In this document: positions 52,394-61,410 of the stretch, one piece after another | Layout of the letters: each line of letters starts with the position of its first letter | How positions within the stretch are numbered: the first letter of the stretch is position 1 | Origin: Rhizobium sp. WYCCWR10014 | GTDB lineage: Bacteria; Pseudomonadota; Alphaproteobacteria; Rhizobiales; Rhizobiaceae | Reading direction: 5' to 3' | Length of the DNA stretch: 64,000 bases | Assembly: GCF_001657485.1 (NCBI RefSeq) | Contig: NZ_LXFU01000045.1 | Location: 112,962-176,961, forward strand | Notes under the pieces: generated by a model | The model's input: only the letters and a program-made list of their open reading frames with translations | Told to the model about the DNA's origin: nothing | Databases searched by the model: none | Program-made: the position numbers and the translations under genes

Positions 52394-52588
52394 TCAAGAC
52401 TTATAGCTGACCCCACGCCTCGCTGGCCCATCGACACCAACCGCCCTGACTGCATTACTCAATGGAGAGACTGGAGACTGAACTGTCGTCCGCTTCTCAA
52501 GTTCAAGCCATTCTTTATCGGTGAGCAACTCACGCTGCGCTTTCGAAAAGCGCTCGGGTGGCTTTCTGGTGTGCTTATTCTTTCCCAT
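52394..52588 (-). CDS. Possible small basic protein (64 aa)
   Basis: The minus-strand frame starts GKNKHTRKPPERFSKAQRELL and continues TDKEWLELEKRT; it is basic at the N-terminus and helical in the middle, with a proline/serine tail. A weak AGGAC precedes the ATG. It lies between the two integrase-associated repeats. I do not recognise it, and it could be a chance frame. Confidence 0.35.
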   Translation of the reverse strand: MGKNKHTRKPPERFSKAQRELLTDKEWLELEKRTTVQSPVSPLSNAVRAVGVDGPARRGVSYKS

Positions 52589-52699
52589 TCGTCTGTCCTT
52601 TTTCGTGGCAACAGTGTCTTTTCTCCGTCCGCGATGCAAGTGAACGCGCACCTAAGGTGGTTTAGCCTCTGGACACCCCCCATGCATACTTCGTGCAGC

Positions 52700-53106
52700 G
52701 GTCTACACACTTCCTGAAATGGCGCCATCCCGACTTCGAGATTGCGCGGGAAGTGGTCACAGGCGGGGGCAAGAACCTCTTCGCGTTTCCTCGCTACTCT
52801 GGACCTGTGGGGCCAAACACGGCCTCTCAGTCCCTGATGAAGTGGCTGCGCAAGTCAGCATCGACCCCCTCCACGCGGTTCACTCCCTGTGCCACAACAT
52901 GGCCGATAGATGCGACCTTGCCGGCGTTCATCCTACGGACAAGGCAGCCATACTCGGGCACCTCAACACGGGGGCGAGCGAGAAGCACTACGGTTTAGAC
53001 GCGGTGAAGCGCGTCAGATTGAAGCGGGCGATGGAGAAAGCAATCGGGATGGACCTGACGCCGGGGGAGACGTGCGGCCTGCGGCTGAGGAATAGTCCAC
53101 GTCAGT
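52700..53106 (+). pseudogene. Second tyrosine recombinase, C-terminal remnant
   Basis: The frame HFLKWRHPDFEIAREVV...FPRYSGPVGPNTASQSLMKWLRKSA is continued, after a shift near 52850, by SIDPLHAVHSLCHNMADRCDLAG and AILGHLNTGASEKHYGLDAVKR. This is the end of an integrase: the GHLNTG His and HYG Tyr are present, but the catalytic HSLRH Arg is now Cys (HSLCH, a CGC to TGC change). The N-terminal two thirds are missing. It is followed by a second copy of the 3' flank seen behind the intact integrase. Confidence 0.75.
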
Positions 53107-53259
53107 CTCTTCCACAGCGATCCACAAACGCAATCCTTACAGTTTTGTTTAGGTACGCCTAGCGTCGCCGTGCAGCTCATTTCCCAGTGAACTGTAAGGA
53201 GCTCACCGCCCCTTCGCTAGAGGGTGAGAACGGGGGTTGCAGTCATTGACACTGCGGCC
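53107..53259. repeat. Integrase 3'-flank repeat, copy 2
   Basis: Diverged copy of 52101-52263 in the same orientation, directly after the dead integrase. Its presence after both recombinase genes suggests that whole integrase modules were stacked. Confidence 0.8.
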
Positions 53260-53421
53260 CCTTCTCTTTGTGGCCGCGGGCTGCCATAATCTGCTCACAG
53301 TGTGGACGAAAGGCCCCTTGCCCAGCCTTTATCTTGAAGCTCGACTTAGTCCCCGCTATCACCGTCGCTCCCACGGTGCCTTAGGCTTGCGTATGCAGTT
53401 TCTCCAAACCAATCACGTTCC

Positions 53422-54468
53422 ATGCTGACAACAATATTCGATGGTGATGGCAATTCGTTCAATGCTAAGGTCGAGGTGGAGGACTACGCCATCACGGTCC
53501 ATAGTCGCGGCGGAGCATTCGGTAAGCCCAACCTTCGAAACCCTGACTACAGACGGGCACTCCGGACGATCCTCGAGCGCCTTATGGCTGGCAATGCGAC
53601 GGTTTCCGGGGTTTGGCTGGACAGCACCGTTGCTCAGAACTGGCCGGAACTTGACCGTCAACTGTTGGACGCGGCGGAATTCACCCTCCCGGTTGACGAA
53701 CTCGTCACACTGATTGGCCAGCGCGGAGCGGCAAAGGGTCGCCCGATCGGGACCAAGGGGCACGGCAACAGCACTAAGCGTGTCCGCATTGGCGTATCGG
53801 GCGCATCAGCGGGAGAGTTGGTGAAGCTCCTCAATTCGGATGTGCGTACACGTTCCTCACGCCTCCCCGCGGAGACGCTGAGGCGTGTCGAGCCTTGGAT
53901 GATTGACGAGGCGATTGAGGCCTTCAAGTCCGGTGTGCAGCACGGCTTCCAAGATTCAACCGACTACGACGTCCTCTTGCCGACGGGCGAGCGTTTTCCA
54001 CCGAAGGCAGTTTTCGGGATAGCTCTAACGGGGGTGATCGGCCACCCCGCTATGCCGAGCGATTTCTCGGGGGGCGTGGGGACGCCTTGCTTCGAAATCA
54101 TCGAGGATGCGGGTTACCCAATCATCCCCAAGGACGAGGAAACGTCATCGCCCCACTCGGAGTTCGATGATGAGCGGTCTTGGGCCGAGGGTTCGCTTGT
54201 CCGCGTCCAGCACCTCCGCCGTGAGCGCGCACCGGGCCTCGCGCGAATGAAAAAGCGACGCTTCATCGAGAAACACGGACACCTCTTCTGCGAGCGCTGC
54301 GGTTTAATTCCATCGAGAAGCCTTGGGCCTTATGGTGACGCCTGTATCGAAGTTCACCACGACATGGTGGCAGTTGCCAAAATGGAAGGTAAAACGCACA
54401 CCCGTCTGGAAGACCTAAAGTGCCTTTGTGCGAACTGCCACCGCATCATCCATGGTGAGGTCATGTAG
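53422..54468 (+). CDS. HNH endonuclease, McrA-like (putative type IV restriction)
   Basis: A 348-residue protein. The C-terminal HNH domain has CERCGL and the metal-binding CIEVHHDMVAV and CANCHRIIHG (two CxxC pairs and the HH), as in McrA-type nucleases. A central segment (about residues 175-235, YDVLLPTGERFPPKAVFGIAL) resembles the head module of ScoMcrA-like proteins that read modified DNA. The N-terminal region is unrecognised. It probably cleaves modified phage DNA. Located between the integrase genes and an IS110 insertion, that is, as cargo of the element. Confidence 0.8.
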   Translation: MLTTIFDGDGNSFNAKVEVEDYAITVHSRGGAFGKPNLRNPDYRRALRTILERLMAGNATVSGVWLDSTVAQNWPELDRQLLDAAEFTLPVDELVTLIGQRGAAKGRPIGTKGHGNSTKRVRIGVSGASAGELVKLLNSDVRTRSSRLPAETLRRVEPWMIDEAIEAFKSGVQHGFQDSTDYDVLLPTGERFPPKAVFGIALTGVIGHPAMPSDFSGGVGTPCFEIIEDAGYPIIPKDEETSSPHSEFDDERSWAEGSLVRVQHLRRERAPGLARMKKRRFIEKHGHLFCERCGLIPSRSLGPYGDACIEVHHDMVAVAKMEGKTHTRLEDLKCLCANCHRIIHGEVM

Positions 54469-55128
54469 TTTCCGCCCCGTCACTCTCAGGCAAACGCCCC
54501 GCGGCTGGCGGCCACTTTACGACCGAGACTGACAATGCCGGAAATGAACAATGCGAAGAAGTTGCGCGGGTGGAGTCTGCGCGATGCGGCCGACGCCTGA
54601 AAAAGAACCCTCTTGGAGATGGGTTGATGCATTACAGGAGCGGGCCGCACAGAGTATCGAAGTGCATGGCTGTTCTAATACACACCTCCGCACGGCCCAA
54701 CGGTATTACGATCGGCGGCGTCTTTTTGTTCCCTCTTCGGCGGGGCTCCCACGTTTGTGTCTCTGTTAGCTCTCTACCTCGTCTGGACGAGGGCGGTGCA
54801 ATTGCGGGCCACTAGGAGACGAGCCAGTCCGGCCGCCGGCACGCATGAAAGCCGAGCCGAGAGCGGGCCGCTCAGCATAAAACTGAACGACCCGCGGTGC
54901 AGGAATTGTATCGAGCGGCCAATCGCTATGACCCAACATACTTAGCGGCCTAGTCGTCTGTTCTCAGACGCTGACCCATTCTCATCACGGCAAGTAGATG
55001 GCTATTATATCCCTCGCGCTCCAATGGCGCCTATCCTGTTCCCAGCCAGTCCTACTTGGAACTTGTCATGCTGCCGCTGACGGCTCCCACACCTGTTGGT
55101 GCCCCGCTAAAACTCCACGGCTAAAACT
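54469..55128. other. Region without a confident gene
   Basis: About 660 bp left of the IS110 transposase. Short frames such as one reading LLALYLVWTRAVQL with a hydrophobic segment (near 54757-54945) look like fragments of a small membrane protein, but no complete gene or clear family is visible. It probably includes the left end of the insertion sequence. Confidence 0.5.
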
Positions 55129-56157
55129 CTAATTCCCCACGAGTTCCGGCGCGCGGTAGCTTCCGCCCTTGGTGAGCAACGCCCATATTGCTCTCGCAGT
55201 TTTATTGGCGAGCGCGATTGCGACCACTTTGAATGGGCGCCTGTCCATAAGCCTCCGCAGCCATCCAGAGCGTGTTCCGAACCGGCGAGCCGCGCTAAGT
55301 ACACCCCTAGCGCCAATATAAAGAAGGGAGCGCAGATCACCGTTTCCCATCTTCGAGATTTTTCCCAATCGCAGCTTTTCGCCGCTCGAATTCTGCTTTG
55401 GCGTCAGACCGAGCCACGCCGAAAAGTGGCGAGCGGATTTGAAGCAGCCAGGATCAGGCACGTGCGCTAGAATAGCGGATGCTGTCAGTGTTCCAACGCC
55501 AGGAATAGCCGTCAGCCGGCAATGATCCTCGTCCTGCTTTGCATGGGCTGCGATCTGGTCGTCGAGCCGGTGAATTCGCACCGTAAGTGTCTCAATCTCC
55601 GCTAGGATTTCATCGAGCATGAGACGCGCCGCCGGAGGAATGCGAGCGTCGCCTCGCTCTGGAAGTGCAGCGACAAGTTTGCCGATATTCGTAATACCGC
55701 GATTTGCGACGAGGCCGAACTCAGCCATATGACCGCGCAGTGCGTTGATCGCATTTGTTCTTTGACGGACAAAGAAGGTTCGCGTGCGCAGAACCATGGT
55801 AGCCGCTTGCTGAGCTGCGGTCTTCACCGGCACGGACCGGATATCAGATCGTTTCATCGCTTGGCTTATGGCTAGGGCGTCGGCCGCGTCGGTCTTTCCA
55901 CGGGTGACAAACGGCTTCACATACTGCGCCGGCAATATTCGTACCTCATGCCCCAACGCGCTGATCTCGCGCCCCCAGTAGTGGGCGCTTCCGCAGGCTT
56001 CCATTGCCACGATACAAGGGGAATGTTTCTCGAAGAACCGCCGAACCTCGCTGCGTCGTAATTTCCGATTGAATAACGTAGCGCCCTGCGCGTCCGCGCC
56101 GTGGACCTGAAATACCTGCTTGGCTATGTCCAACCCGATTGTCGCAATCTTGTCCAT
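55129..56157 (-). mobile_element. IS110-family insertion sequence, transposase gene
   Basis: A 342-residue DEDD transposase, intact. The N-terminal RuvC-like domain starts IATIGLDIAKQVFQVHGAD (first Asp), followed by CIVAMEACGSAHYWGREI (Glu) and GKTDAADALAISQA (Asp pair). The C-terminal Transposase_20 domain has LTAIPGVGTLTASAILAHV and HFSAWLGLTPKQNSSGEK. I start at the ATG of DKIATIGLD with GAGG/GGAG upstream; the open frame upstream is the tandem-repeat leader. IS110 elements lack terminal inverted repeats, so their ends are not defined here. Confidence 0.93.
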
Positions 56158-56263
56158 GCTCCGATCCTCTTGTTGAAGTTGCGGGAGCAATCTTTTGCTC
56201 GGAACGTGTAAGCTGTGTGACCGGGGGGCGATCAGGAGCTTTTGTGATGAAGGGTTGGTCGCC

Positions 56264-56299
56264 AATGCTGTAAATGCTGTAATTGCTGTAAATGCTGTG
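56264..56299. repeat. 9-bp tandem repeat upstream of the IS110 transposase
   Basis: AATGCTGTA repeated four times with two single-base changes (AATGCTGTA, AATGCTGTA, ATTGCTGTA, AATGCTGTG). It lies about 105 bp upstream of the transposase start, in the region where IS110 elements encode their guide RNA or promoter. Confidence 0.85.
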
Positions 56300-57067
56300 T
56301 TCAGATCTAACCTCGCTGGCGGCTTAGCACGAACTGGAGATTTTGATGCCTTCCCGACCGTCTCAACCAAGCAGTGAGTATGTTCGCGAGAAAATCAGTG
56401 TTGACAAACCGCGGCAACGTTTGCGCGACCTTCTGCTTGAAGGCGCTTCGTCCGACAGGACCGGGCCGGTTGGCGCCAGCTATTTCGACAGCTTGCGTGA
56501 CCGTGCGTTGAAAGCCTCCAGATGACGCAAAGGTTTGTCGTTTCCACCAGCTGAGGGTGAAGTCAAGGGCCCACTCGTAGCTGCCATAAAGTGGCGGTCC
56601 GCCGCTCAAATGGAAATTACGACCCGTCTGCTGCAGAATTGCGCTCAATAGCCGCCGACCGGGATAGCTGTCCCCTTGGCAGTCTACGCAGACAGGCCAA
56701 GGTGATTGAAGAACCTGCGCACTCTCTGTATCCGGCTCTGAGCAGCTCCAGCGCCTCCAAGTCCTCGGGCATGACCATCTCAAGGGCGGCTGGATCAGAA
56801 ATCTCGATGGGTACGCCACCATTCGTCTGCCGGCCGATACCGAAGAGCTTGCACCAGGTCCGAAGGCACAAGAATTTTTCTAATCAATCAATTCACCGAC
56901 GATTTCACTAATGCCTTGATATCCATCCGCTTCCGCGCCGACCAATTCACCGGTGGATAAGTAATTGAAAATAAATGGATTTATTGCTCTTGACGCGAAT
57001 CTTGAGTGAGAGTCTAACGGTGTTGTTCCGGCCGGGACAAACTTCAACTGGGGCATAGTTCAACACC
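56300..57067. other. Region without a recognised gene, probably decayed coding DNA
   Basis: About 770 bp. Minus-strand fragments such as GGVPIEISDPAALEMVMPEDLEALELL and YEWALDFTLSWWKRQTF are protein-like but in different frames, pointing to an old, broken gene. I could not assign a family. Confidence 0.45.
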
Positions 57068-57262
57068 ATGAGAATGCGAATCTTCAAACGGACATCGTGG
57101 TTCGAGGCATACTTCGAGATCGAGGAGCGGCGCATCCTCGACCGCTTTTATGACCGCCTTAGCGAGGGCAATGATCACCAATTCTGGATTGGTCGGTGCT
57201 ACTTGGCCTTCCACGTCTATCGCGAAGCGCAGGCCAGCGACACTGACGCGGCCACCGCCTGA
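57068..57262 (+). CDS. Small hypothetical protein (64 aa)
   Basis: The frame begins RMRIFKRTSWFEAYFEIEERRILDRFYDRL and continues with aromatic-rich FWIGRCYLAFHVYREA. The composition, rich in Arg, Phe, Tyr and Glu, looks like a real compact protein and the surrounding DNA gives no alternative gene. Not recognised; phage or plasmid origin is possible in this context. Confidence 0.45.
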   Translation: MRMRIFKRTSWFEAYFEIEERRILDRFYDRLSEGNDHQFWIGRCYLAFHVYREAQASDTDAATA

Positions 57263-57516
57263 CCGCAGAAGCCTCACCGCCAGCCCCGTAGAGCTTCTGC
57301 GGGGCGGCACTACTGGCTCCCGCACTGCGGCGTCACCTTGCCCAAGCCTTAGGCAACGCTCCCTGGTCGCTCTGCCCAGCGTGGCTACCGTGATTGCCGC
57401 CGGCCACAAGCAGAGACGTGTCGATGAGCTAATGCCGTGGAACTACTCCTCGTGAACACCACCATACTTTGGCTAAATCGTGGGAGCAATAATTCAGCTC
57501 ACCGGAGACCCGCCTT

Positions 57517-57918
57517 ATGCTTCGCAACCTGATTTTACTCTGCGCGGCCTTAGGCTTTAACGGAGGCGGCGCTCTCGCCGAGGAGTCCGTACCCACTAGA
57601 ATGTTTCGGTACGCTATCCTCATCGACCAACAAGAGCCAATTTATGGCGAGGTGGCTTGCGCGGAGTACCCGTGCCAATTGGCTAACCAAAAGCTACCTG
57701 ACATCAATCTTTCACTACACCGCTACGACGACGACTCAGTTCGTCCGATTGTCTCCTGCGGGATGAAGCACTGTTTCATCTCATATCGCCCATCGAACAT
57801 TAACTTGAGCCAGACGGGGAAGCTTTTAAAGTTCAACTTGGCCGAGGGTGCAGAGCCGGGCCATCACGCAGTCCTTTTAAGGAGCAGACAGGTAGGTGAA
57901 ATCATTATCTCGTTCTGA
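57517..57918 (+). CDS. Secreted hypothetical protein (133 aa)
   Basis: A 133-residue protein with an evident signal peptide (LRNLILLCAALGFNGGGALAEE). The mature part is about 110 residues, with four cysteines (VACAEYPCQL, SCGMKHCF) likely to form two disulfides, and ends in a beta-rich segment (HHAVLLRSRQVGEIIISF). No family is recognised. The ribosome-binding site GGAGACC precedes the ATG. It lies alone in the element, upstream of the phage-derived genes. Confidence 0.72.
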   Translation: MLRNLILLCAALGFNGGGALAEESVPTRMFRYAILIDQQEPIYGEVACAEYPCQLANQKLPDINLSLHRYDDDSVRPIVSCGMKHCFISYRPSNINLSQTGKLLKFNLAEGAEPGHHAVLLRSRQVGEIIISF

Positions 57919-58011
57919 CATTGATACCGACTTCGGGCTCATTTCTGTGGTCTAGATGACAACCGTGCGTCGGCAACGGTTCTTGTTCAACGTCTAGGAA
58001 AACAGCGCTTA

Positions 58012-58072
58012 CACTTAAGGAGAACCCCCAGAGGGAAATCACATATCCAATTACCACCCACTTAAGGAGAAC
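58012..58072 (+). promoter_or_regulatory. Two promoter-like repeats resembling T7-family phage promoters
   Basis: CACTTAAGGAGAAC occurs at 58012-58025 and 58059-58072, and a degenerate relative (CCTTAAGGTGAACC) near 58206. The core CACT-TAA-GGAGA resembles the T7-type CACTATAGGGAGA. It lies upstream of phage-derived genes in the same orientation. Confidence 0.45.
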
Positions 58073-58080
58073 TCCGGAAG

Positions 58081-58452
58081 GGGAAGACCAAGAATAAAGG
58101 ATGAGGAGAGGGGACTGATGAAAAAGAGGTTTCTCTCCGAATGATCTTTATGAAGCATGGAAGTGGATAGAACCCTCATCCACCTAATACCTGTCCCCAA
58201 GGAAGACCTTAAGGTGAACCTATAAGGGGCGCCTAAACCTCTCGACGACCACGCGCACAGTCCATCAAATGGACCCTCGACACCTGAGAGTGCGCTGACC
58301 CATGGCTGAATTCATTGCCGTGGCCCCTCGTTCTTGTGGCTGTGGTGGCCATCGGTCCTCTTGTCGCATTGTCCTGCCGACGAGAGGGCCGGTCTTCCCC
58401 AATGCCGCGCTGATCGCACACCACCACCACCACAAACCCACAAGAGCTTAAC
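58081..58452. other. Leader region before the phage-derived genes
   Basis: About 370 bp with no credible gene. It contains the degenerate third promoter-like repeat near 58206 and several purine-rich stretches (AAGGGGAAG types), resembling phage intergenic DNA. Confidence 0.45.
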
Positions 58453-58842
58453 ATGCACAACGAACCGTCCGCGAATAGCGGCCACGGCACGACCCTGCCG
58501 TTGAACAATATCCATACCCTGTTTTATCAATCCACCCCGATACGCTTTGCCCTTCTTGACGGTCAGCCTTGGTTTGTCGCCGTCGACGTCTGCCGAGCGG
58601 TCGGCGTCTTCAATCCTCGACATGGTGCCGCCAAGTACGTGAGGGCGCTTACAGACAGCCAGAAGGCGCTGGGCAGGCTACCTAGCGTTCTCTGTGGGGC
58701 GCCTGCGGTCCTGATCGTCTCGGAGAGCGGTCTTGATAAGCTTCTCTGGCTGGCGCTGCACAGCGTCCGTGAGGCTTGGCCTGTTTTCTCGTCACTCAAT
58801 GCTCAGGCGTCTCTGATCGCAAAAGAGGCGACTGATGTGTGA
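58453..58842 (+). CDS. Bro-N domain protein (phage antirepressor-like)
   Basis: A 129-residue protein. The Bro-N fold is seen in PIRFALLDGQPWFVAVDVCRAVGV and the following PRHGAAKYV...LVSESGLDKLLWLALHS; the VDVCRALG and ISESGLY-type segments are diagnostic. No second antirepressor domain follows, so the protein is short. Bro-N proteins bind DNA and are common in temperate phages. Its last 8 bases overlap the start of the internal virion gene, an unusual partner. Confidence 0.82.
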   Translation: MHNEPSANSGHGTTLPLNNIHTLFYQSTPIRFALLDGQPWFVAVDVCRAVGVFNPRHGAAKYVRALTDSQKALGRLPSVLCGAPAVLIVSESGLDKLLWLALHSVREAWPVFSSLNAQASLIAKEATDV

Positions 58843-59377
58843 TCCCCTATCCATGCTGGGCTTCACTGTCGGGGCGCTACAGCAGGGCCTCAGCTATCAG
58901 GCTGAGAAGACAGCCGCCGAGCAGCAGAACCAGCTCTACAAAGAGAACGCCGCCAGGGCGAACCAGAATGCCCGTGACCAGATGTTCCAGACCCAGCAGC
59001 GCATGCTGCAGGAGCAGGAGAAGGGCGCGGCTGAGAAGATGGACACGGTACGCGAGGCGCGCGAGGCCAAGGCGACCGCTACGGTGGCTGCCGGCGAGGC
59101 TGGTGTCTCGGGCCTGTCGGTCGACGCCCTCCTGGCTGAGTTCGATGGCCGAGCTGCGGCAGCCAACGACCGCACCGATCAGAACACCGAATGGACGCTC
59201 TCCCAGCTCAATAACGAGATGAAGGGGATCAGGGCCAACGCTGAGGACCGCATCAACTCGGTCCAGCGGGCAGCCGCTCCGTCCTTCTTCAACACCGGCC
59301 TGAAGATCGCTGGCGTTGGTCTCGATTCTTACAACGGCTTCCAGGTCCGTGAGGCTGAGGCCCAGCGCCGTCGATAA
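58835..59377 (+). CDS. T7-like podovirus internal virion protein (gp14-like)
   Basis: A 180-residue, Ala/Gln/Glu-rich helical protein. The N-terminus CDPLSMLGFTVGALQQGLSYQ is the typical CDP start of T7 gp14-type internal core proteins. The long coiled helix (QQNQLYKENAARANQNARDQM) and the mid-segment GEAGVSGLSVDALLAEF with DRTDQNTEWTL also match. In T7 this protein is ejected into the cell envelope with DNA at infection. None of its partners (gp15, gp16, tail proteins) is in the window, so it is a relic or was captured singly. Confidence 0.8.
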   Translation: MCDPLSMLGFTVGALQQGLSYQAEKTAAEQQNQLYKENAARANQNARDQMFQTQQRMLQEQEKGAAEKMDTVREAREAKATATVAAGEAGVSGLSVDALLAEFDGRAAAANDRTDQNTEWTLSQLNNEMKGIRANAEDRINSVQRAAAPSFFNTGLKIAGVGLDSYNGFQVREAEAQRRR

Positions 59378-59436
59378 CTATTGCCTCGCCGCAAGCGGGG
59401 GTTCCCGTACCACCACCACAGCCAACGAGTAAGCAC

Positions 59437-59727
59437 ATGAACTTTCCCCGTATCAAGACCGTCACGGTCGACTCCCACGACGAAACCATTCCAGCGGTCC
59501 GTTTCCGCCTCGTCGAGATCGGCGGGATGAATTACCACCTCGCCCGAGACATAGGCCACCATCTCGGCCTCAAGGCTGATGAGGACGGCGATTACCGGTC
59601 TGCCCTCACTGAGGCACGCATTCCGTATAATGATCTTGCCATCTTCGACCGTGATCAGCCGCTAGGGTCTCATGCCCTGCTGACTGAGGCAGCTTTCAAT
59701 CAAGCGCGGCTGGTGAAGCGTGGGTGA
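59437..59727 (+). CDS. Hypothetical protein (96 aa), phage context
   Basis: The 96-residue frame includes VRFRLVEIGGMNYHLARDIGHHLGL and RSALTEARIPYNDL; the hydrophobic spacing loosely resembles a Bro-N/KilA-type beginning, as in the gene at 58453, but not enough for a call. It follows the internal virion gene by 59 bp on the same strand and is probably co-transcribed. Confidence 0.6.
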   Translation: MNFPRIKTVTVDSHDETIPAVRFRLVEIGGMNYHLARDIGHHLGLKADEDGDYRSALTEARIPYNDLAIFDRDQPLGSHALLTEAAFNQARLVKRG

Positions 59728-60058
59728 CGTCACCTCAATTATTACCGATGTCAGAAAGCGCTGCGGCATCAACACACACTCCTATTGTTCATCGTCCTTT
59801 GTAGTTGGGGGTAGGTGGAGGCAGAAATATCTGCAGCGAAAATTTCTGAGGTCAAATCAGATATAGAGAACCGGCCGTTCCCCCCGGCCGCCTCTGTCCA
59901 CACATATCCACAGATCTAGCCACAACCACGAGAAACAAATTCTTTCTAGATTCCAAGAGGTTATTGCCACCAGTTCTCTGCCTCGCTACGATTCCGTTTG
60001 GGCATCAACTGGTATCGCTGACAAAGAAAGCGATGTCTTCACCAATAGGAAAGGCGAG
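59728..60058. other. Intergenic region with a GC hairpin
   Basis: 331 bp. A CGGCCG-TTCCCCC-CGGCCG hairpin near 59874-59893 without a T-run could end the phage-gene transcript. One TATCCACA near 59907 resembles a DnaA box but stands alone. No gene is seen. Confidence 0.45.
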
Positions 60059-60436
60059 ATGACGACCACCAGCACTTATCCGAAAGACAACTGGCGCGGC
60101 TTGTTCAAGGCCTTCCAGCTCATTGAGTTGTTTCGCGAACGATACCCAGACATCCCGATGCAGACCGTCTCAGTCTTCCTCATCATTGCCATGAGAACCG
60201 GCGTCTATCAGCGAGAGTTGCTGAAGCTTTTGGGCCTCAGTCAGTCATCGGTCTCGCGGAACGTTATGGCGCTCAGCGATGTGAACCGCAGAGGCGACCC
60301 TGGTCTCGGGCTGATAACGCAGCAGCGCGACCCTCTCGACGCGCGGCAAGTTCGACTGCGACTGACCCCTGCTGGCATTGAGCTGGCCAATAGAGTAGCG
60401 GCAATGGGTCAGACTCGGGATGCTGGTTCCAATTGA
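60059..60436 (+). CDS. MarR-like winged-helix regulator
   Basis: A 125-residue protein with a winged helix: VSVFLIIAMRTGVYQRELLKLLGLSQSSVSRNVMAL is the helix-turn-helix, and ITQQRDPLDARQVRLRLTPAGIELANRV is the wing and following helix, typical of MarR proteins. The aromatic-rich N-terminus may form the dimer interface. It lies 107 bp before the serine recombinase and may control it or the element as a whole. Confidence 0.82.
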   Translation: MTTTSTYPKDNWRGLFKAFQLIELFRERYPDIPMQTVSVFLIIAMRTGVYQRELLKLLGLSQSSVSRNVMALSDVNRRGDPGLGLITQQRDPLDARQVRLRLTPAGIELANRVAAMGQTRDAGSN

Positions 60437-60543
60437 GTGTACCTTGATCGAACTGCATTTGCCGTGGTTCGATATATCGCCATTGACAAGTCAAAACGAA
60501 CCACCGATAAGCGAACCACCCAAAACGAACTCAGGTGGTTTCC

Positions 60544-61170
60544 ATGCATATTCGAGCTTACCTTCGCGCCAGCACCAAAGGCCAAGACGCCAACCGTGCG
60601 CGGGACGACCTCCTCGCGTTCGCTGAAGAACGTGGACTGAAAATCGCAGCCACCTACATCGAGAACGAGAGCGGGGCCTCACTGAAGCGCCCCGAGCTTT
60701 TCCGTCTTCTCCATGACTGCCACCCGGGCGATGTTCTCCTGATCGAACAGGTGGACCGCCTCAGCCGATTGAACGCTGAAGACTGGGAACTCCTGAAGAC
60801 AGAGATACAGCGCCGTAGGGTGAAGGTCGTAGCGCTCGACCTGCCGACCTCTTGGATGATGGCCACCGCAGACAAGGACGACATTCACAGCCGTATGATG
60901 GACGCCATCAATGGGATGATGCTCGACATGCTCGCTGCTATCGCCCGCAAGGATTACGAGGACCGCAGACGGCGACAGGCGCAAGGCATCGTAAAGGCCA
61001 AGGCCGATGGCCGCTACAAGGGCCGGCCTGAAGACGAGAAACGCAACGAGGGCATCATCAAGATGCTCGAAGCCGGAATGAGCTGGAACAGCATTGTGGC
61101 CGGAACGGGCTGCTCTCGGTCCACGCTGGCCCGCCTGGCAAAGCGTGTCTCGGGTGAGATCACGTCCTAA
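60544..61170 (+). CDS. Serine recombinase (resolvase/invertase family)
   Basis: A 208-residue resolvase. The N-terminal catalytic domain starts HIRAYLRASTKGQDANRARDDL with the nucleophilic Ser in RAST, then LLIEQVDRLSRL (Arg pair and Asp) and the E-helix region MMLDMLAAIARKDYEDRRRRQAQGI. A C-terminal helix-turn-helix is in MLEAGMSWNSIVAGTGCSRSTLARLAK. Such enzymes resolve cointegrates or invert DNA. I use the ATG at 60544 behind AGGTGG. It is the second intact recombinase in this element. Confidence 0.92.
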   Translation: MHIRAYLRASTKGQDANRARDDLLAFAEERGLKIAATYIENESGASLKRPELFRLLHDCHPGDVLLIEQVDRLSRLNAEDWELLKTEIQRRRVKVVALDLPTSWMMATADKDDIHSRMMDAINGMMLDMLAAIARKDYEDRRRRQAQGIVKAKADGRYKGRPEDEKRNEGIIKMLEAGMSWNSIVAGTGCSRSTLARLAKRVSGEITS

Positions 61171-61410
61171 TTCGCAGGCGTTCGTTTCTCTTACCCTGAT
61201 TATGTTTGTTTTCGACTTCAGCCGTTCCTGAGATTTCGGGGGCGGCATTTTTGTTGATCGTCCCTCTAATTGGGTGGCAGTTCGAGACAGGATAGGTCCC
61301 TATCTGGTCAGGATCGGGGAAGCAGATGAATAGCACGGGATAAGTTGTGAAACGCGCCCTAGCCGCTCGCAGCACATGGTATACTTCGGGGGTTTCATCG
61401 CGAGTCGCCC

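Noticed and set aside
52101..53259. CRISPR-like spacing of the repeated segments
   Set aside because: Only two long, diverged copies separated by about 840 bp that include coding remnants; not a repeat-spacer array.
59900..59925. DnaA-box-like TATCCACA suggesting a replication origin
   Set aside because: Only one match and no AT-rich unwinding region or replication gene nearby.
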